Shown here piece after piece: positions 38,001 to 44,497 of a DNA stretch of 64,000 bases. Source of the DNA: Siderastrea radians (lineage: Eukaryota; Cnidaria; Anthozoa; Scleractinia; Rhizangiidae); NCBI GenBank assembly GCA_964017195.1, contig OZ024895.1, positions 8,552,001-8,616,000 of the forward strand, in the 5' to 3' direction. A program made the position numbers and the translations under genes. Position 1 is the first letter of the stretch; each line of letters begins with the position of its first letter. The notes below the pieces were generated by a model, which was not told the origin of the DNA, searched no databases, and was given only the letters and a program-made list of their open reading frames with translations.

Positions 38001-38920
38001 CCGGTAATGGCTGATACCAGAGCCCTACGATCCCACCGCTGACTGAACAGATCGTAGGCTCTGGGAACGAGAATGTTGTTGGGCCGGAGTGAGTCAAGTA
38101 TCAGAAAACCGACTGGGATCAGTTGGTTCAATTGTTTAGTTAAAGTGACGAGAGTGTGATAGTAAAAGTGTTGAGATGGGTGTAAAGGGCATTGAGATGA
38201 GCCTAATTATAATACAGTAAGGTTTACAGTAAGATTGTCTTACTGATAAGTGAAATGTCACGTCAAAAGTTATTCCCTACCGGAAATAGCCATACGAGGT
38301 TGTCTTGAAAATGTACGATGTTTGTGCCGCCATTTCTCACAGAAAAGTTATCGATTTGGGTGTAAATGGGATTGAGATTAGCTGAATACACGGTAAGGTT
38401 TACAACTAAGCCATTTTACTGATAACTGAAATGTCATGTGAAAAGTTATTCATTACCCAAACGTGCACACAAGCTTCAAGTCTTAATAAATGTGCGATGT
38501 TTTGAGTGTTGAGATGGATGTAAAGGGCATTGAGATGAGCTAAACGTGCGGTAAGAATGACAATATAATCATAAACTTGTATCAGACTAAATAAAAATGT
38601 AAATAGTACTCGACGATTGCAATGTCAGGCAACTGTTATGCCGCCCCTTTCTGAACGACAGTCTGCGTTTGAAAACCTTGTTTAAAGTATTTTGGAAGTA
38701 TTAACACACGAATTTTATAGTTCTTCAACTGATTCTCAGCCCTAATTTTACTATTTCTTGCTTAAATCGAATTGGCAGACAACTTCAGCCTGGTGGTTGT
38801 GATACATATTATGTTTCGGAATTCCCGATTGCACCGATCATTTTGACACAAGTTTCTACGTGTACACTTACCTGAGACAGCTAACTTGGTTATGAAGTAC
38901 AAGAGAAGAACACCAACCAT
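8528..38920 (-). CDS. RTK gene B: Ig(3)-SEA receptor tyrosine kinase, complete, 19 coding exons
   Basis: Membrane receptor predicted to bind an extracellular ligand and phosphorylate tyrosines in the cytoplasm. Joining the 19 exons listed separately gives 2538 nt with every junction in phase: 845 residues plus stop. Order: signal peptide 1-16; Ig1 17-130; Ig2 131-219 (C154, W166, C200); Ig3 220-295 (C242, W254, C280); SEA about 296-400 with G351-S352; Thr/Pro linker; TM about 428-450; juxtamembrane with Y498; kinase from about 535 with GKGAFG 549-554, K576, alpha-C E593, I623 gatekeeper, D685 of [11 protein letters not shown] 703-705; tail Y837-A-N-V. The APE motif reads AYE. The kinase is closest by eye to FGFR, with RET and Tie as alternatives. 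The intact frame and consensus catalytic residues argue for a working gene. Family name and ligand are inference. Confidence 0.92.
8594..9589. other. Last intron of gene B, conserved with gene C
   Basis: Aligns with 44498-45490 of gene C over most of its length. It contains inverted words around 8770-8910 (gaccgagtgag-like sequence facing its complement), also present in C. No exon is seen. Confidence 0.5.
9590..11445. mobile_element. Insertion in the last intron of gene B with terminal inverted repeats
   Basis: Gene C runs directly from the pre-insertion flank (ttttagtccgaaaaagaatt at 45480) to the post-insertion flank (cttcaaatatgtg at about 45510). Gene B has about 1.85 kb between them. 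The insert starts agcggagctcgcgg and ends with gagctccgct, i.e. terminal inverted repeats AGCGGAGCTC. No transposase ORF was recognised, so it is non-autonomous. The last ~30 bp of the boundary are uncertain. Confidence 0.7.
11569..11668 (-). CDS. RTK gene B, exon 18 (kinase C-lobe end)
   Basis: 100 nt between acceptor CTATAG and donor CACAAG|GTACGT. Encodes [20 protein letters not shown] and continues through [13 protein letters not shown]: the CW...RPTF signature of the last kinase helices. Confidence 0.92.
11733..11760. repeat. (TTTA)n microsatellite
   Basis: Six or so perfect tetranucleotide units next to exon 18. A shorter, more degenerate version sits at the same place in gene C (about 45770-45785). 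Confidence 0.8.
11922..12018 (-). CDS. RTK gene B, exon 17 (kinase C-lobe)
   Basis: 97 nt, acceptor TCTCAG, donor ACT|GTAAAT. Encodes [17 protein letters not shown] followed by [16 protein letters not shown], the GGxPYP and GYRM segment typical of FGFR/RET/Tie-class kinases. Confidence 0.93.
12570..12610 (-). CDS. RTK gene B, exon 16 (kinase)
   Basis: 41 nt between TTGCACAG and ATAG|GTAAGC. Encodes [13 protein letters not shown], the alpha-F helix segment after the conserved Asp-Val. Same length in gene C. Confidence 0.92.
12703..12773 (-). CDS. RTK gene B, exon 15 (activation-loop end, AYE motif)
   Basis: 71 nt, acceptor ATGCTAG, donor GACGT|GTAAGT. Encodes [20 protein letters not shown] then KSDV. 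The usual APE reads AYE here and in gene C. Confidence 0.93.
13268..13390 (-). CDS. RTK gene B, exon 14 (catalytic loop and DFG)
   Basis: 123 nt, phase 0 at both ends, acceptor GTTGTAG, donor AAG|GTATTAG. Contains [10 protein letters not shown], then the VTDFGMARD motif and the activation-loop sequence [11 protein letters not shown] Asp is residue 685 and DFG is 703-705; Y716 is the only activation-loop tyrosine. Confidence 0.95.
13556..13790 (+). mobile_element. tRNA-derived SINE (possibly MetaSINE-like) in an intron of gene B
   Basis: The head ggtgcagtggtgtagtgg and a later ggtgattcaag resemble A and B boxes. The body includes tataaatgggtaccggcgac and ccctgcaatggacaagcatc, a core I associate from memory with the MetaSINE superfamily. 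Gene C lacks it at the corresponding intron, so it inserted after the duplication or was lost from C. Confidence 0.65.
14207..14397 (-). CDS. RTK gene B, exon 13 (hinge, kinase insert)
   Basis: 191 nt, acceptor TTTCTAAG, donor TCT|GTGAGT. Begins [19 protein letters not shown] (gatekeeper Ile623, hinge EY), has a short insert with DTYYKDPD, and ends [13 protein letters not shown] just before the catalytic loop. Confidence 0.94.
14941..15051 (-). CDS. RTK gene B, exon 12 (alpha-C helix)
   Basis: 111 nt, acceptor TTTGCAG, donor TCAG|GTAAGA. Encodes [19 protein letters not shown] then [10 protein letters not shown]593 lies 17 residues after K576, the same spacing as the Lys-Glu salt-bridge pair in FGFR1. 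Confidence 0.94.
15547..15862 (-). CDS. RTK gene B, exon 11 (juxtamembrane and kinase N-lobe)
   Basis: 316 nt starting [10 protein letters not shown] and ending LVAVKMLK with the first base of a Gly codon. Contains [10 protein letters not shown] and GQYAPLHP tyrosines, then [20 protein letters not shown]. The donor is atypical (AAAAG|GTCCCA; GTGCCA in gene C), but the next exon joins in phase to give KMLKGDAPK, matching FGFR KMLKSDA. Confidence 0.92.
16211..16253 (-). CDS. RTK gene B, exon 10 (43-nt juxtamembrane exon)
   Basis: Acceptor TTGAAG, donor AAT|GTATGT. Encodes [14 protein letters not shown]. The gene C equivalent (52118-52154) is 6 nt shorter and keeps the frame. Phase bookkeeping needs this exon between the 19-nt exon and exon 11. 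Confidence 0.72.
16456..16474 (-). CDS. RTK gene B, exon 9 (19-nt microexon)
   Basis: GGGCAGGAAGAAGAGAAAG between TTTCCTAG and GTACGT. Adds a basic stretch (GAGRRER) right after the membrane stop. A 19-nt counterpart with the same splice context exists in gene C (52486-52504). Confidence 0.75.
16813..16926 (-). CDS. RTK gene B, exon 8 (transmembrane helix)
   Basis: 114 nt, phase 1-1. Cys-rich start [11 protein letters not shown], then the hydrophobic helix [20 protein letters not shown] and the stop-transfer WLHKR. Acceptor TTGCAG, donor AGAG|GTAAGC. Confidence 0.92.
16927..18364. other. Intron of gene B, nothing recognised
   Basis: 1.4 kb of AT-rich intron between the TM and SEA exons. Short ORFs on both strands show no domain. 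The gene C intron at this position is only about 0.74 kb. Confidence 0.4.
18365..18564 (-). CDS. RTK gene B, exon 7 (SEA domain second half, Thr/Pro stalk)
   Basis: 200 nt, acceptor CTACAG, donor CCTG|GTGGTA. Opens [20 protein letters not shown] (Ser shared with exon 6), has [12 protein letters not shown] and ends in a [14 protein letters not shown] stalk. The G-S-L-I-V block and following beta strand match the SEA self-cleavage region. Confidence 0.9.
18565..20117. other. Intron of gene B with a composite microsatellite
   Basis: 1.55 kb. The only clear structure is the (AGG)n/(AAC)n/(AAG)n run at 20030-20098. The serine- and leucine-rich minus-strand ORFs there are produced by this repeat. 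Confidence 0.5.
20118..20176 (-). CDS. RTK gene B, exon 6 (SEA domain middle)
   Basis: 59 nt, acceptor AATTTTAG, donor GTCAG|GTGGGT. Encodes [19 protein letters not shown] plus two bases of Ser. Two potential N-glycosylation or helix-end features (NES) are shared with gene C ([13 protein letters not shown]). Confidence 0.85.
20177..21775. other. Intron of gene B with a (GT)n microsatellite and G/C-rich repeat debris
   Basis: (TG)n at about 20262-20287 runs into a G-tract (20288-20307). A G/C-rich block at 20765-20870 resembles other repeat debris in the window, such as 60140-60180. No exon or domain seen. Confidence 0.5.
21776..21876 (-). CDS. RTK gene B, exon 5 (SEA domain first half)
   Basis: 101 nt, acceptor TCTACAG, donor GCG|GTAACT. 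Encodes [20 protein letters not shown] then [14 protein letters not shown], the first strand and helix of a SEA domain. Joins exon 6 at phase 0. The gene C counterpart is 6 nt longer. Confidence 0.88.
21898..22993. repeat. 548-bp tandem duplication that copied the 3' end of the Ig3 exon
   Basis: Two units (about 21898-22445 and 22446-22993) differ at only about three visible bases, so the event is recent. The right unit carries the real 3' part of exon 4 with its donor. The left unit holds a decoy copy of the last 17 or so codons ([12 protein letters not shown]) and an identical donor at about 22409, but no acceptor or upstream Ig sequence. Confidence 0.92.
22957..23184 (-). CDS. RTK gene B, exon 4 (Ig domain 3)
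   Basis: 228 nt, phase 1-1, acceptor TTTCCAG, donor CTTG|GTAAGT. I-set-like Ig: [17 protein letters not shown] and [13 protein letters not shown] supply the canonical C242-W254-C280. An extra cluster PCNPCPC (C257, C260, C262) sits in the C-C' loop. Confidence 0.93.
23656..23922 (-). CDS. RTK gene B, exon 3 (Ig domain 2)
   Basis: 267 nt, phase 1-1, acceptor TGATTCAG, donor TTTTAT|GTAAGT. Canonical Ig residues in [17 protein letters not shown] and [13 protein letters not shown], ending TLTVNVL. Several N-x-S/T sites (NFT, NVS, NVT, NIT). Confidence 0.93.
24016..24185. mobile_element. Small Tc1/mariner-like (Tigger-type) MITE
   Basis: The right end reads, on the minus strand, TA then CAGTAGAACCTCGATTTAA. 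The left end tacactgatttaacgaac is a weaker inverted match, and internal words such as tataacgaacc repeat. The CAGTAGAACCTCG end is typical of Tigger-like elements (family knowledge). Confidence 0.55.
24450..24640. repeat. G/A-rich simple repeat (ggacg-type words)
   Basis: Irregular reiteration of ggggacg and gacgtgg just outside the left end of the large TTAA element. The Pro/Arg-rich ORF on the other strand is a consequence. Confidence 0.5.
25295..25692 (+). mobile_element. 3' end of a non-LTR retrotransposon inserted in the left arm of the TTAA element
   Basis: Present in the left arm only; the right arm is continuous across the matching point (about 29893-29900). It reads as a LINE C-terminus (frame with [20 protein letters not shown]), then an AT-rich 3' UTR and an ataaacctatctatctatc tail. 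Confidence 0.6.
26653..26957. mobile_element. TTAA-flanked MITE nested in the larger element
   Basis: TTAA+GGACGGTGC at the left and GCACCGTCC+TTAA at the right: perfect short inverted repeats about 305 bp apart. No ORF. Confidence 0.72.
27531..28250. mobile_element. TTAA-flanked foldback MITE with arms of about 240 bp
   Basis: TTAA+GGTTACTCC at 27531 and GGAGTAACC+TTAA ending 28250. The arms 27531-27770 and 28030-28250 are diverged inverted copies (both encode the same shadow peptide with GKHGKPYI or GKHGKLYI). The spacer is about 260 bp. Confidence 0.8.
28903..29100. repeat. Degenerate (CAAT)n-type tandem repeat
   Basis: A core of caatcaatcaatcgatc units grading into gtcaatcagt-type variants over roughly 200 bp. 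Confidence 0.7.
29230..29347 (+). mobile_element. Non-LTR retrotransposon 3'-tail remnant
   Basis: Sequence with gccagggctcc, a stem-like actctggctggatcaccctgg and a final ataaagaaataaagg resembles a LINE 3' end. No coding part is left. Confidence 0.4.
30475..31291. other. Intron 2 of gene B, AT-rich, nothing recognised
   Basis: No domain or clear repeat. It ends with a G/C-rich patch at 31200-31262 containing three variants of atccgc with g-runs. Confidence 0.35.
31292..32064 (-). pseudogene. Frameshifted ORF of an unrecognised, probably multi-copy family
   Basis: An N-terminal frame (32064 down to about 31985, starting [10 protein letters not shown]) and a 221-codon frame (31957-31292) can be joined by a single-base frameshift near 31985, where the second frame reads [16 protein letters not shown]. 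The second part has conserved-looking segments ([41 protein letters not shown]) and an acidic end [17 protein letters not shown] recall similar proteins in many cnidarian gene models but know no function. A transposon protein or retrocopy is likely; it lies inside an intron of gene B. Confidence 0.5.
32320..32490. repeat. Short-period CCGCAATAC-type repeat
   Basis: Words accgcaatac, accgcatcaccgc and ccgcaaacc recur about a dozen times over 170 bp with irregular A/T spacers. Confidence 0.55.
33107..33448 (-). CDS. RTK gene B, exon 2 (Ig domain 1, V-like)
   Basis: 342 nt, phase 1-1, acceptor TGTACAG, donor CAGT|GTAAGT. Begins [19 protein letters not shown] and ends HMVEGIVQ. The [11 protein letters not shown] and [11 protein letters not shown] segments look like the B-C and F strands of a V-type Ig domain, but both canonical Cys are replaced (Leu/Val region and Val after Tyr), so this domain lacks the usual disulfide. 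Confidence 0.85.
33819..34214. mobile_element. Foldback element with C/G-run ends
   Basis: The left end is cccg10-13 followed by actctcatatgaaag and cggggatgctcgtcg. The right end is the inverted match: cgacgagcatccccg, ctttcatatgggagt and a C-run. The inverted repeats are about 45 bp around a 300-bp centre. Confidence 0.75.
34784..35361 (+). pseudogene. Crypton-type tyrosine-recombinase-like fragment, frameshifted
   Basis: ORF of 145 codons to a stop at 35219. A one-base shift then continues [17 protein letters not shown] and [15 protein letters not shown] to TAA at 35359-35361. The pattern [38 protein letters not shown] and [12 protein letters not shown] resembles the N-terminal region of Crypton-like recombinase proteins and their ZMYM/QRICH1/KCTD1-type relatives (from memory). 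The catalytic C-terminal part is absent, so this is a dead fragment in intron 1 of gene B. Confidence 0.5.
35649..35781. mobile_element. 133-bp MITE
   Basis: Ends ggcccggttgttcaaa and tttgaacaaccggggcc are inverted repeats. Inside, further inverted words (tatccaccggataaa, tatccactggata, ttatccggt) make a multi-stem palindromic element. Confidence 0.8.
35782..38159. other. Intron 1 of gene B, repeats only
   Basis: No exon found. A repeat near 37880-38070 has gctctgggaacgagaat-type words facing inverted copies and a perfect palindrome ccggatgtcgtgaa/ttcacgacatccgg at about 37976-38003. A similar word occurs near 37097-37160. Confidence 0.4.
38160..38560. repeat. Tandem repeat of about 160-185 bp, two and a half units
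   Basis: Units begin near 38168, 38344 and 38502 with gagatgggtgtaaagggcattgag-like sequence and continue with ggtaaggtttaca and actgataa(g/c)tgaaatgtca. Located just downstream of the gene B signal exon within intron 1. Confidence 0.65.
38872..38920 (-). CDS. RTK gene B, exon 1 (signal peptide)
   Basis: 49 nt: ATG at 38920-38918, [16 protein letters not shown], then phase-1 donor CAG|GTAAGTG. No earlier in-frame ATG occurs before an upstream stop, so this start is preferred. It matches the gene A exon at 138-186 and joins Ig1 in phase (exon 2 completes a Gly/Asp codon to Asp). Confidence 0.85.
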
Positions 38921-39465
38921 TGTCAAGACGCAATTCCTGTGGATGTCATCCAGTTCAGGAACTTTAATTCATGGATTTCAATAGCGCTGACAATTATTCA
39001 TAAATGAAGCGCGTACATAAACACTATACTGTCTGTATTGTCGTTTACGTGACAAGCGAAGCAGAGCAAGCTGAAACAAAATTACACCTAGCAGGGGAGT
39101 GGATGGTCAAGTGAGGGGCAGGGTACCGAGGTACCGTCCATTCAAATCGGTTAAGACCAAAAATCGGAAATGAAGAAACTGAAAGCCCTTTTAAAATGTT
39201 TATAGGAGACCCACACAAAGTGTGTGGCCGTTATCAGTGTTTGAAATCAGTTTACAGGAAATGTGATAGAATACCGAAAGCGTAGTATTATGAGGATGTC
39301 TGAATACTAAAATTTGCCTGATTTTGACCCCAATTTCTTAAACAAATCTAAGATTAAACACTATTTATACAATAACTGAAGAAAATGCGCGCACTGTGAT
39401 TGGTCAATACCTATTGATTATTATACCAGTAAACCACATGGAAAATGTAGTTGTTATGTAAAAGC
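38921..39465. promoter_or_regulatory. Upstream region of gene B (first block)
   Basis: 38921-39120 aligns with 187-360 upstream of gene A, interrupted afterwards by repeats. A 5' UTR or promoter is likely here or in the second conserved block (about 40510-40960). No TATA box on the minus strand could be assigned with confidence. Confidence 0.4.
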
Positions 39466-39646
39466 AATATACCACACATTTTTATGGTTTATTGGCTCAA
39501 TAAACCACTTGGGATGTTGGAATAACACTCGAAAAGTTTGTAAATCACTCGCCTTCGGCTCGTGACTTACAATCCCTTCTCGTGTTCTTGCAACATCCCG
39601 CGTGGTTTATTGAGCCAATAAACCATAGAAATGTGTGGTATATTAC
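39466..39646. mobile_element. 180-bp MITE with about 50-bp inverted ends
   Basis: The left end tataccacacatttttatgg with ttattggctcaataaacca, and the inverted right end, differ by only a few bases. TA at both borders suggests a TA target site. Confidence 0.82.
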
Positions 39647-39774
39647 TTAAATAAGCCTAATGCAACACAAATATATCCTTAACTGGCAACATACTATTCA
39701 ACATTTTAAGAAACTAGCATTTCATAACACGTTAAAAAAATGAATACTCACCTTCTTGTTATCTAGAACTTACA

Positions 39775-40105
39775 AGCAAAAATGAAAGGAAAGAATTATT
39801 GAAATTCAGATATAGTCAAATCCCGAGGGTTAATAGACTTTGTCTTACTTGCGGATCCTATCAAATTGAGGATGAAATCCACTTACTTTTTCACTGACCT
39901 AAATACTCAATTTTTAGAGACAGATTTTATAGGAAAATAGAGCACCACCTACCAAATATAAAACGGTTGTCTACATTACAAGCTACAAAAGAGTTAATGA
40001 ATTCTGATAATTATTTTGTTAGCATTCAATTGATGAGATTCATTCTATCATGCTTAAATTTACGCAATAATTTATTATTAATTCAGACTGATGTAACTTA
40101 ACTCT
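39775..40105 (+). pseudogene. C-terminal fragment of a non-LTR retrotransposon ORF
   Basis: One frame reads RVNRLCLTCGSYQIEDEIHL followed by LFH and a stop where a Cys is expected, then PKYSIFRDRFYRKIEHH. The C-x2-C, E-x-H and hydrophobic spacing match the zinc-knuckle tail of LINE proteins. It continues to about 40100 (ending IQTDVT, stop) and is followed by an AT-rich tail. Confidence 0.55.
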
Positions 40106-43100
40106 TATCTCCTTATTACATTGTTAATTCTATTTGTTGAGTTGTATGCTTTTGCAATACAGTAAGAACTTAAAGCTGATTGCTGTTGTTGTTGCACCTG
40201 GTATCAGCGCAAACGTGAAGGTACCATCATAGACGATGCGATTTGTCGTTGGCTTTTCTTTTTGTCACGGTTTGTTTTCTTTTTTTGTCCTGTTGTTGCA
40301 CAGTTATACCAGGCAATTGAGCAAAATGTCGACAAATCAACTCAGGTGACTCAAATAACATTTATTCTAAACCTAATTGAACCATACAGATCGAGACTAA
40401 CTTTTAATAAACTGCAATGGTGGAACAAATCTCAACCGCCACAAAAAGCCTGTAGTTCGATAGTAGCACACCACTTAAACAAAGGATCGTTGTATGCCGA
40501 ACTTCATTGAAACTGTATAAGTGGAAGGGGAACCTATTTCCATCACGGTACTTGATGTTACTGTTTCCACTGTAAAGTGTATTGGGATTCTACAGCTTTT
40601 TATCTTGTCTATTTCTTTCATTAACGTCATTTACAGTTGAGAGTTTAGACTTAATTTTTAGAAGTTAGAGCGGCTGACATAAAGAAATAATCAGTAAAAA
40701 TCTTGTCAGATCAGTGGTGCCTAATTTAGTCGAGTGCTATAAATAGGTTAAAGGCCTCACACCGCCGGTAATTTACAATATTGTAGCACCTTTACTGTGC
40801 CAAAGTCAAGAACTTTGTGAAGTCACGAAATTCAATCCGGTGGCGAACGTTACAATTTGCAAAGGGCTCAGTCGGTGCAAGCAGTCACTCTATAAAAAAC
40901 ACAGACAATGAAAGGGAAAATCTGGGTCGTAAAAATAAAAGCGACAAGTCTATTTCCCACCATTCACTTTTAATTATTTATAATGTCTCAGTAAGTTCAC
41001 CGCTAAGTTCCGACAGGAACCCCTTGCTATTTTTGTGGGTTGCAAAAGTGAGTTAACTTAAACTGTTGCTACCTAAAAGTATTTGGATGTTTTCAACGAT
41101 ATTTTATATGTTTCGAAAACATACAAGTTTCTTGAACAATATAGCTCATACCAAGGTTCAACATCAAAATGCTTTAAATTCCCATTTTCATTCGTTTCAA
41201 GCTAACAGTAAAATTTCTTGTTAAACTTTCCCAATCTGAATTGTCATGCTAATAAGCGTAATTAGCGGCAAAACAAAATGACGTAGTTTCCGTTGAGCTA
41301 TTGAATTGGAAGTTGCTGGGTTCCTATTTTTGCGTACAAGACTACGAGAAAGCTGTTGTTTCAGAGATATAACAGTTAAGGAATATTTGAGATTTTTGTC
41401 TCCTAAAGTTATATCTAGACGTTTTTAGCACCGAAGCCGATTTCTACGTCGGAAGGCAGACTTTTCAGGAAGTTTCGAAGGTGTTAGGCGATCAAACATT
41501 AATATCCGTACCAAGACTGGAGATCTCGCAGTTGTTGATTCTTTTTGCTTGTAGGTTTTTTTAATAGGAAAAAAATGGTTTTAATTTTTTTTTCTGCAAG
41601 GAAAGTTTTGTATTTTATTTCACCAACATGTTTGCTTTCGTTTAAACCATGAATCGTAGTTGACTAACTGATTGATATAGCTTCCATTTTCTACTTCGTA
41701 TCTTTTCTCACGAATTTTTCTCAGGTAATTTTGTTTTTCATTAAACATGAGAGAGTATCTGGATGGGGTTTACTGACAACTGTCAATCGGCCTAAATTTT
41801 ACTGCCAATTGACAAATGACAATTGATATTTGTGCCAAGGGTTAGCGAACACCTGATAAAATGCTTGAACGGCCCTAATATTCTTTAGACCCCTTTGAAA
41901 ATAAACTTTAGGTTATTATGTCTTCTTACACCAAATCGCCCGACCAATCGACAGGGCAGGAGATCATCAGTATACTAAACTTTCACATGCCGGTACTAAG
42001 ACTTAGACGTCTTAGACTACTAGGCTATTAGGATATTACAATTAATCACTTACCATTTGACTTGTAACTTTTTGTCGTGTCGATTCCGATACAGCGTTCG
42101 AGCGACACCGAAGTCTAATCCCGATTCAGTAAAAACGACATAAAGGTAGTGGAATCGTTTGTAACGCGCTGGACTGAATTTTTGGGATCGAAACAGCTAG
42201 CAACAAAGTACGGGCTTGGGACTTTTGACCTTAAACTGCTCAGGATATCAAAGGAACCCGGAGGAAAAACGCGAACGGAGAATTTTGCCATTACCACAGA
42301 TAGGCAGTGGCAACTGGAGCTTCTAGCTTTTTGGTTGACGAGAAAGTCTCTTCAGTGGAAAGGCTCGACCACGACGAGTCACTGGCGGCACAGACGCAGA
42401 AACAGATATCTCTGATAACAAGGACGAAGGCCATTACAGGTCAAATTGCAACTACTTTTACCAGTGCGTAATTTTTTTGCCTTAATGCAAATTGAGGAAA
42501 GCAAGCAGTGTAGTGTCTGTAAATTTCAAGTGAGCTGTGCTTCTTTAGTTATTGTGGGAGGTCCAAAAAGGGCCAAAAACGAATATTCAGGGTTAATAGT
42601 TAATTATTAACAACCAGTTAAGTGAAATTTAAGTTAACTAAATTTAGCTGACAACTGACAAATGACCTTAATTTTAACTGACAACTGACATTTGAACTCC
42701 CCCCCCCCCCAAATCCAGACCCTCATGAGAGTGCATCATTGTCAGTGGTCGTGATTCCTTTTAGTTCTTAGGCAACTGGGTACTTCACAGCGGTCAAACG
42801 CACGACGCGTGTGCAATTCCCGCCATAATTTTACAAAGAAAAGAAAATTACAAAGGAAAAAAACCGACAAACGTCGAAAATTTCACTTTAACCACAAAAC
42901 TCAACGCCCTTTCTGAAAACTTAAGCTTTTTACGTCGAGTATGTGTTCAAAATGAGGTAACTCACAACCACAAGTTTTATCAACGAGAAATTCGATTTTC
43001 GTGCGAGCATCACGCTCGTAAAGAGCTTGAACTGATCCAAACTTCAAGGCTCTGAAAGACCGGAAGTGACATAACTTTTTGCGTTTGACCGCTGTGAAAC

Positions 43101-43202
43101 TGCGTACACCTCGACCTCCCTGAGCGATGAGCGTGCGATCCCACGCGAGAAATCAGCAATCCACTACCGATAAATTACGTCAATAATAATATAATAATTA
43201 AT
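40106..43202. other. B-C spacer, second upstream block of B then unannotated DNA
   Basis: 40510-40960 aligns with 810-1450 upstream of gene A. Beyond that no gene was recognised. Words such as tgacaactgacaaatgac recur near 41775-41830 and 42650-42690. An ORF at 42149-42415 has no domain I recognise. Confidence 0.4.
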
Positions 43203-43330
43203 AAACGTTACTGTTTACCCCAGTTACACAGCAATCAGCAATATCCTTTGACCATTTGTAATTAGTAAACGATACTGTTTACCTCAGTTACACAGCAATC
43301 AGCAATATCCTTTGACCATTTGTTATAAGA
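43203..43330. repeat. 64-bp tandem duplication
   Basis: Two nearly identical units starting at 43203 and 43267 (aaacg(t)tactgtttacc, then cagttacacagcaatcagca). Confidence 0.88.
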
Positions 43331-43730
43331 CGATTTACTACATAAACTAACTGATGATCTATACCATAGCTGATCACAACATGTTCATAGATATTCTGAG
43401 CCAATTTTACTTGAACGTATTATACGTATACGTTAATATACCTCGCCGTCATGCAAGAATATCGAGATAATTATGTACAAATTGACAAAATATGTTTTTC
43501 CATTATGGCTGATATGATGTTCAGTTATTCCAAGAACCAAGAATTTCTAAGGAATTATGAAACTTTCACGTCGCTTTGCTCGATTTGTTTGTTTAAAACT
43601 TTCGTTTGATTATTTAGAATAATTTTGAATAATGCCAATGAGACCAGTCAGCATGCATGTGAGTAGATTTACAGTGCCAAAATTGTTTTGGTATTGTAAA
43701 CGTGCTCTCTCATGAAACAGGTGTTGAGAC

Positions 43731-43960
43731 AGGCCACTTTGTTTCCTTGTCGAAATCTCATATTCTTAGTCATTTTAAAACGCCAATGATAGTTAAAAAC
43801 GTAGGACTAAAGAAACAAAAACTTAGATTTGTAAAAATGTGCCCTTTTCTTTGTTTTTCACAACTGTAATTACCTCTTTGTAGTTGCCCTCTGAACTTCC
43901 CTCACTATTCTGCTTATTTTTATCAAAATATCACTATGACTGGCCCGCCTACACTAACAA
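43731..43960. other. Non-coding block matching 7291-7530
   Basis: Marks the 3' flank of the duplicated segment below gene C. It shows strong identity with the block below gene B, minus the 278-bp tandem insertion found there. Confidence 0.6.
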
Positions 43961-44229
43961 CTGTTAAATATTTATAAGTGATGTAATTCATGTAAAACCG
44001 GTTACTGGTGTCCATATATCGACGCAGTCGGACTGTACTCTTACCATAACTACGAAAAGCGATGGCTAAATTTTTTTTTAATTTACCATTCCTTTGCCAA
44101 TAATATTGATACTGCCACCACCTAAATCACCGACGATCTTACACACTAGCAGTAGAACTGTTTAGTTCAACCTCAAATTTGCGGTCAAATGCGACTTAAT
44201 TGTAAGTAAGTAATTAAGTAAGTAAACCC

Positions 44230-44235
44230 TTTATT
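44230..44235 (-). terminator. Candidate polyadenylation signal of gene C
   Basis: AATAAA on the minus strand about 200 nt beyond the stop codon. The equivalent place in gene B (about 8325) is mutated to AATATA, so this is only a candidate. Confidence 0.3.
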
Positions 44236-44431
44236 TAAAGAGGGTAGCACTAAATAGTGCATGACACTAATAAACTCGTGGCCCTCTATCTAAGCTAAAT
44301 TAAAAATAGTAAAAAGAGTTAGAACTATGTATAAGATGTAAACAGGATAAAAATACACGTCATTTAGCTACACCTCAGATACACATTCAGCTACACCTTG
44401 GGACTGCATCTCCCAAATGACCTATGGTTCT

Positions 44432-44497
44432 CTACACGACCAAGTCTTCAACGTTTACATAAAGCTGCTTGTCAAACATTTTCATGTTGATTAGCCT
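44432..44497 (-). CDS. RTK gene C, exon for C-terminal tail and stop
   Basis: 66 nt after [28 protein letters not shown] then V and TAG. YVNV is a textbook Y-x-N Grb2-type site. Confidence 0.85.
   Translation of the reverse strand, partial: RLINMKMFDKQLYVNVEDLVV

Noticed and set aside
40817..41056. Plus-strand gene downstream of a ctataaaaaa word, implying a bidirectional promoter
   Set aside because: The ORF has no counterpart at the homologous region upstream of gene A (about 1380-1500), and the TATA-like word alone is weak.
42149..42415. 88-codon ORF in the B-C spacer
   Set aside because: No recognised domain, no counterpart in the A-B spacer and no splice partners; kept only as a note.
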